A stretch of 15,202 nt of DNA from an uncultured Lachnospiraceae bacterium (lineage in GTDB: Bacteria > Bacillota > Clostridia > Lachnospirales > Lachnospiraceae). The DNA lies in NCBI GenBank assembly GCA_910587085.1, contig CAJUMC010000070.1, forward strand, positions 1 through 15,202. Direction: 5' to 3'. A program made the translations under genes and the position numbers. Under the pieces are notes generated by a model, which saw nothing but the letters and a program-made list of their open reading frames with translations, did no database searches and was not told the DNA's origin. This document shows, in pieces, positions 11,868-15,202 of the stretch. Every line of letters begins with the position of its first letter. Within the stretch, counting starts at the first letter, position 1.

Positions 11868-13265
11868 TCAGTCCCCGGTCATCCCCATTTCCGAAAGCCG
11901 CGTATCCACATAGCCGGCAAAGGAGGATTCCGGATATTCACTCTTCAGCTGACGGTAATAAACCGCTGCGTCATCATACCGCTTTACGCCCTGGTATGAT
12001 CTTCCGAGATAGTATAAGCAGCGGTCGTCCCGGTATCCGTAATCGTACGCTGTCTGCAGATACTGTACGGCACGCTCATAATCCTTGTCGGAGTAAGCAT
12101 CACGCCCCGTCTGGTACGCCGGCTCCGCAATCTGATCGTACACCTGCGCCCGGAGCTTCTGATAGAGCGAGGCCGCATTTGCGTTTTTCAGCCGAGCCGG
12201 CTCCACTGCGGCAAGCTCCTGTGCCAGCGCAAGCAGTTCCTCCGCGTCAGCCTCCTCCTGCTGAGAAAGCCCGTGCCAGGTAGTCAGCGCCTGGAAAAGT
12301 GCATCATAAGCATGCTCGTCGTATACCGGTATATTAATGCCTTCCAGTTCTCTTGCCGTCTCCTCGTACTTTTTGCGCCACAGTTCCGCCTCCTTTTCAA
12401 TGGAGGTGAGCGCCGCCTCTTTTATCCGAAGCTCACTGCTGTAATCCAGCTGTTCCTTATCAAATTCGGCGCGTATATTTTTGCGCGCGGTGGGTACGAT
12501 CAGGAAAAAGGTGACAAGCACTCCCAGGAGCGCTCCCACAACAAGCGTGACCCATGCCATCACGTTAGGCTTGTCCTCCGTATAGCCCGGTGCAAGCCGT
12601 ATCCGGCTGTCGTCGGCCGGCTCTTCCTCTCCCGTGCCGCGCTCTTCGGCGGCCGGCTCCGATACCTCCTGCAGATAACGCAGGGTAGCGGTATTCCCGA
12701 CATCCTTCTGAGCGGCAAACAGCAGCTGCTTTTTTGCCCGCTCCCGCTCCCCTGCCCGCAGATATAAAAGCGCAAGAAGCTGTCTTGCCCGGATAAAATT
12801 CGGATGCAGACCAACCGCCTTTTTCAGCTGGAGGATCGCGAGATCATCCCCGCCCTGCTTCGCCGCCTCAAGTGCGAGATTGTATTTTTTGATTGCCTGA
12901 TTCATCGCGTCCAGCTTTGCCGGATTGCTCTGAATCTGCTCCATGTAATCATCCGCCCGGTTATCCTCCGGCTGGAAATGTTTGCTGACGACCCATTCAC
13001 CCAGAGCCGCCACCGTTTCCCCCATCTCCAGGAACACCAGCCCGAGCAGATTTCTGGCCTCCGTATTTTTTTTATTCATCCCCAGGCTTTTCTTCAGAAA
13101 CTGAACAGCGCCGCTCAGATCCCGCACCCTCGCACGCTCCAGCCCCCGGTTGTAATAGCTGTTCGACAGGCGCATTATTTTCCGGTAGACCGTCAGATCG
13201 GCCCCGCAGCCCTCACAGCGGCTCCTGCTTTCCGGGACTTTTCCTCCGCATCTTGGACATATCAT
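11868..13265 (-). CDS. Zinc-ribbon / TPR membrane protein of unknown function
   Basis: A 465-residue protein. Residues 3-21 form a zinc ribbon (CPRCGGKVPESRSRCEGCG). Residues 30-200 contain TPR-like helix pairs (e.g. AVQFLKKSLGMNKKNTEARN, AILQLKKAVGLHPNFIRARQ). A charged linker precedes a single membrane helix at about 235-258 (VMAWVTLVVGALLGVLVTFF), then a coiled coil (about 263-312) and C-terminal TPR repeats (DKDYERAVQYLQTAYDYGYR, YDDAAVYYRQLKSEYPESSF). The layout suggests a membrane-anchored scaffold with repeats on both sides. The ATG at 13265 is preceded by GAGAGGA; a GTG ten codons earlier lacks a site. It follows the FapA-type and small acidic genes and precedes spoIIA, separated by a terminator. 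Its exact partner is unknown. Confidence 0.85.
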   Translation of the reverse strand: MICPRCGGKVPESRSRCEGCGADLTVYRKIMRLSNSYYNRGLERARVRDLSGAVQFLKKSLGMNKKNTEARNLLGLVFLEMGETVAALGEWVVSKHFQPEDNRADDYMEQIQSNPAKLDAMNQAIKKYNLALEAAKQGGDDLAILQLKKAVGLHPNFIRARQLLALLYLRAGERERAKKQLLFAAQKDVGNTATLRYLQEVSEPAAEERGTGEEEPADDSRIRLAPGYTEDKPNVMAWVTLVVGALLGVLVTFFLIVPTARKNIRAEFDKEQLDYSSELRIKEAALTSIEKEAELWRKKYEETARELEGINIPVYDEHAYDALFQALTTWHGLSQQEEADAEELLALAQELAAVEPARLKNANAASLYQKLRAQVYDQIAEPAYQTGRDAYSDKDYERAVQYLQTAYDYGYRDDRCLYYLGRSYQGVKRYDDAAVYYRQLKSEYPESSFAGYVDTRLSEMGMTGD

Positions 13266-13343
13266 ATTTCCTCTCAATCCGCCGCTGTGCGGCACTGCAA
13301 TTTCTTTTCATATCTCTCAGTAAGCGCCGGTATCCTGTCAGAG

Positions 13344-13484
13344 CTATTGTTTCTTTTTCTCCTTGAGTATCCTGTCGATAATGTCCGAAAGATCCGTCAG
13401 ATCATTCTTGTAAATTGCCTCCTCCGCCTCGTCGATCTCCAGACTCGGCTGATATTTTGCAAGTTCCTTATCAAAGTCTATCAT
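13344..13484 (-). CDS. 46-residue acidic protein downstream of the FapA-type gene
   Basis: A short gene coding MIDFDKELAKYQPSLEIDEA, then EEAIYKNDLTDLSDIIDRIL and a basic KEKKKQ end. The regular charged, helix-prone composition and clean stop suggest a genuine protein. A modest site (TGGAG) lies before the ATG at 13484, and the start overlaps the stop of the frame at 13481-13666. I do not recognise a named family; the position directly after a FapA/DUF342 gene suggests a small partner of it. It is too short for common gene finders and could be missed. The TPR gene starts 78 bases further on. Confidence 0.6.
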   Translation of the reverse strand: MIDFDKELAKYQPSLEIDEAEEAIYKNDLTDLSDIIDRILKEKKKQ

Positions 13485-13666
13485 AAACGCTCCATTCTGA
13501 CCGGTTCGTCCGGCTTCTGCACCGCTCCTTCATCCGGCGTATCCGTGCGGCGGCTTCCCGTTTCCTGGTTTACTATACCTGTTCCGGGCAAAAAAATCAA
13601 TACCCTGCCCGAAAAACAGCCGCGCACTCCGCCGCCGGTTCGACCCCCTCCGGCAGAATCCGTCAT
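13481..13666 (-). CDS. Doubtful 61-codon frame between the FapA-type gene and the 46-residue gene
   Basis: This frame starts with an ATG overlapping the FapA-type stop (ATGA) and ends overlapping the next start (TTATGA), so the geometry is that of a coupled gene. The encoded sequence is rich in glycine, proline and charged residues (MTDSAGGGRTGGGVRGCFSG...), shows no fold or family, and has no ribosome site of its own. It may be a coupled small protein or simply an open stretch of GC-rich intergenic DNA. I keep it only because of the two stop/start overlaps. Confidence 0.25.
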   Translation of the reverse strand: MTDSAGGGRTGGGVRGCFSGRVLIFLPGTGIVNQETGSRRTDTPDEGAVQKPDEPVRMERL

Positions 13667-15066
13667 TCTGCGAACAATCTTATATCAGTTTCGTATTTTT
13701 TCAGAACAATGCCGGTGAGCACCTCCCGGAACTGGTATTTCGCCCCGTTGATGCGTACCTTTGTACCCGGATAAGCGCTCTGCCGTATCGAAATCTTCGC
13801 CTCCTCCGCGAGCTCAAGCTTCTCCAGAATTCTCTGGCGCTTCTGGACATTCTCGTTGATTTTGCTGTCGAGCGAGATTTTCATCCGCGTCACCTGCATG
13901 CGGCGCTCCTGCGAGAACTGGGATTCCTTATCATCTTCCTGACTTTTCCGTGCCTGGAAAAGCTCCAGTACATGCTTTGTTTTGTGCATCTGCTCCCCAA
14001 GCTGCCGGTACTCCGCCTCCAGCTGCTGCATCTGGCTGTTCAGCCCGTCGCTGTCCCCCGCGATCAGCTCCGACTGCACCTCGGCGATATTGCCGACGGT
14101 CGTTGCCTGAATCCAGTGCCCTGCGAATACGCTGCCTCCTAGAATGGCTCCGTGCCGTCCCGCCACCTCAATATCCACGCCGGCCTCCACCTGGCAGTTC
14201 AGAATGGAATTAGCACTTACGTTTCTGCCCGCAGTGATCCTCATCTGCTCGAAAAATTTTCCGGAAACGGAGCCTCTGCACTCCGCGACGCCCCTGCCGC
14301 CGCCCTGCATTCCCCGGGCCAGCACAATATCCTTCCCCGCGTACAGCTCACATGCCTCCACGCAGCCCTCAATCGTCAGGTTTCCTCCCGCGCGCACTCT
14401 GCGGCCTCCGCTCACGTTTCCGTGGATCAGCACATCGCCGTCAAAATCAATATCGCCCGTCAGCAGATCGACATCCTCCTTGATCTCAAGGAAGTTTTTA
14501 ATGCTGATGCGCCCGTTTTCCAGCTCTATCTTCCCGCTGATGGTCGCCATATAGGTACGCCTGTCCTCCGACACGCAGAAGCCCTTCCCCTTCAGCTCGG
14601 GCAGATCCTTGCCGCTGCGCGCCGGGATCACGCCGCCGTATAAGTTCATCCCGTCGCTGCCGACCGTTGCCGAATGATACCGCGCGATAATCGCGCCTTC
14701 CTTCACCGTCGGGATATTGGCCATCGTGCGGTAATCGACAGAGCCGTCCGGCAGCACCTTCGGCGTTTTCTTCGTCTCCGTGTCAAACAGGAACTGGAAG
14801 GAACCGTCCTCGCCGTCCTTCACCGGCGTCCCCAGCGCGACTGTGACTTTTTTGTAGTACAGCTTTTTGGCCAGAAGGCCGGACAGAAGCTCATCTTTCA
14901 CGCCGTGCTGAATCCGCTTGGAGCTCAGATAGGCCTTGAGAAGATCCGGCGTATACTCCTGCTTTACCGGCGGCGGACACAGATAGATCTCCGCCTGCAT
15001 CAGATCGTCGCTGACCAAAAGCTTGGAACCGTTGTCAATCCATTCTGCTAAGTTTACTTCCGGCAT
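13663..15066 (-). CDS. FapA / DUF342 family protein
   Basis: About 467 residues. The N-terminal part (EYTPDLLKAYLSSKRIQHGV; then IPTVKEGAIIARYHSATVGS with GVIPARSGKDLPELKGKG) and the central right-handed beta-helix region (IDFDGDVLIHGNVSGGRRVR, AGGNLTIEGCVEACELYAGK, ITAGRNVSANSILNCQVEAG) are typical of DUF342/FapA proteins. A coiled coil follows (QMQQLEAEYRQLGEQMHKTK onward). The family is linked to flagellar assembly and polar targeting in some bacteria, but in non-motile Clostridia its role is unclear. The ATG at 15066 is chosen because AAGAGG lies 8 bases before it; a GTG at 15075 is possible. Two small frames follow downstream. The upstream region contains tandem repeats. Confidence 0.88.
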   Translation of the reverse strand: MPEVNLAEWIDNGSKLLVSDDLMQAEIYLCPPPVKQEYTPDLLKAYLSSKRIQHGVKDELLSGLLAKKLYYKKVTVALGTPVKDGEDGSFQFLFDTETKKTPKVLPDGSVDYRTMANIPTVKEGAIIARYHSATVGSDGMNLYGGVIPARSGKDLPELKGKGFCVSEDRRTYMATISGKIELENGRISIKNFLEIKEDVDLLTGDIDFDGDVLIHGNVSGGRRVRAGGNLTIEGCVEACELYAGKDIVLARGMQGGGRGVAECRGSVSGKFFEQMRITAGRNVSANSILNCQVEAGVDIEVAGRHGAILGGSVFAGHWIQATTVGNIAEVQSELIAGDSDGLNSQMQQLEAEYRQLGEQMHKTKHVLELFQARKSQEDDKESQFSQERRMQVTRMKISLDSKINENVQKRQRILEKLELAEEAKISIRQSAYPGTKVRINGAKYQFREVLTGIVLKKYETDIRLFAE

Positions 15067-15116
15067 ATCCAGCACCTCTTTTCTCCGCCGGCTGCGCAGG
15101 TTCGGGGAATTCGTGA

Positions 15117-15202
15117 ATTCCTGGATTCCTGGATTCCTGGATTCTCAGATTCTCAGATTCTCAGATTCTCAGATTCTCAGATTCTCAGATTCTCAGATTC
15201 TC
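15117..15202. repeat. 8-bp tandem repeat array running off the right edge
   Basis: Three copies of ATTCCTGG (15117-15140) are followed by at least seven full copies and a part copy of ATTCTCAG (15141-15202). The period is 8 bp throughout, so the two blocks are variants of one array. It lies about 50 bases upstream of the FapA-type start and may overlap its promoter or leader. The stretch 15076-15116 holds the ribosome site and a GAATTC-containing dyad but no gene. Confidence 0.95.

Noticed and set aside
13630..13660. tRNA-like GGTTCGACCCC segment
   Set aside because: No complementary T-stem, anticodon arm or acceptor stem surrounds it.
12804..13718. Plus-strand frame of 304 codons opposite the TPR gene
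   Set aside because: Antisense to a well-supported TPR/zinc-ribbon gene and without any recognisable domain.

Overview
The window looks like a spore-forming Clostridia chromosome, most likely Lachnospiraceae. The right third carries the spoIIAA-spoIIAB-sigF operon, a zinc-ribbon/TPR membrane protein and a FapA/DUF342 protein. The left two thirds are accessory DNA of the kind found in gut Firmicutes: mobilization genes, two unrelated large serine recombinases, several small XRE regulators and gene remnants. The organism call is inferred from protein families; no ribosomal marker is present.

Layout. (1) 1-3410: the end of a mobilizable or conjugative element, all on the minus strand. In reading order it has a promoter near 3316, tnpW, a TnpX-type serine recombinase, a terminator, a small HTH protein, mobC, and the first 27 codons of a relaxase that runs off the left edge. 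(2) 3358-4191: about 0.8 kb without a convincing protein gene. It holds a dense set of inverted repeats (3428-3853), then a near-consensus promoter (3931-3959) leading into a foldable segment (3966-4102), which I call a candidate structured RNA. (3) 4192-5750: a small unknown gene, an XRE regulator with paired operators, and a minus-strand operon of a 29-residue membrane peptide plus two XRE proteins. Upstream of that operon, a short plus-strand promoter/terminator unit lies antisense to a hydrophobic peptide frame that has lost its start. (4) 5750-9318: a 5'-truncated DUF4041/T5orf172 gene, a lone CRISPR-repeat-like sequence, an orphan HicB-like antitoxin, a Uma2-type nuclease and a second large serine recombinase. 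(5) 9319-9744: the 3' part of a GH18 spore-cortex hydrolase gene (YaaH/SleL type) that starts abruptly just after the recombinase stop. (6) 9745-15202: vertically inherited sporulation and housekeeping genes on the minus strand, ending in an 8-bp tandem repeat at the right edge.

How it fits together. The second recombinase sits where a serine integrase normally lies relative to its attachment site, and the flanking gene is a broken sporulation-type hydrolase. The simplest reading is that an integrative element entered a GH18 gene; the first 3.4 kb would be a second mobile element nested in it or next to it. If excision is precise, the GH18 gene would be restored, as known for other sporulation genes split by serine-recombinase elements. 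The left junction is not in the window, so this is an inference. The parts least explained by known families are the promoter-driven foldable RNA at 3931-4102, the hairpin field before it, and the 5456-5755 micro-locus.
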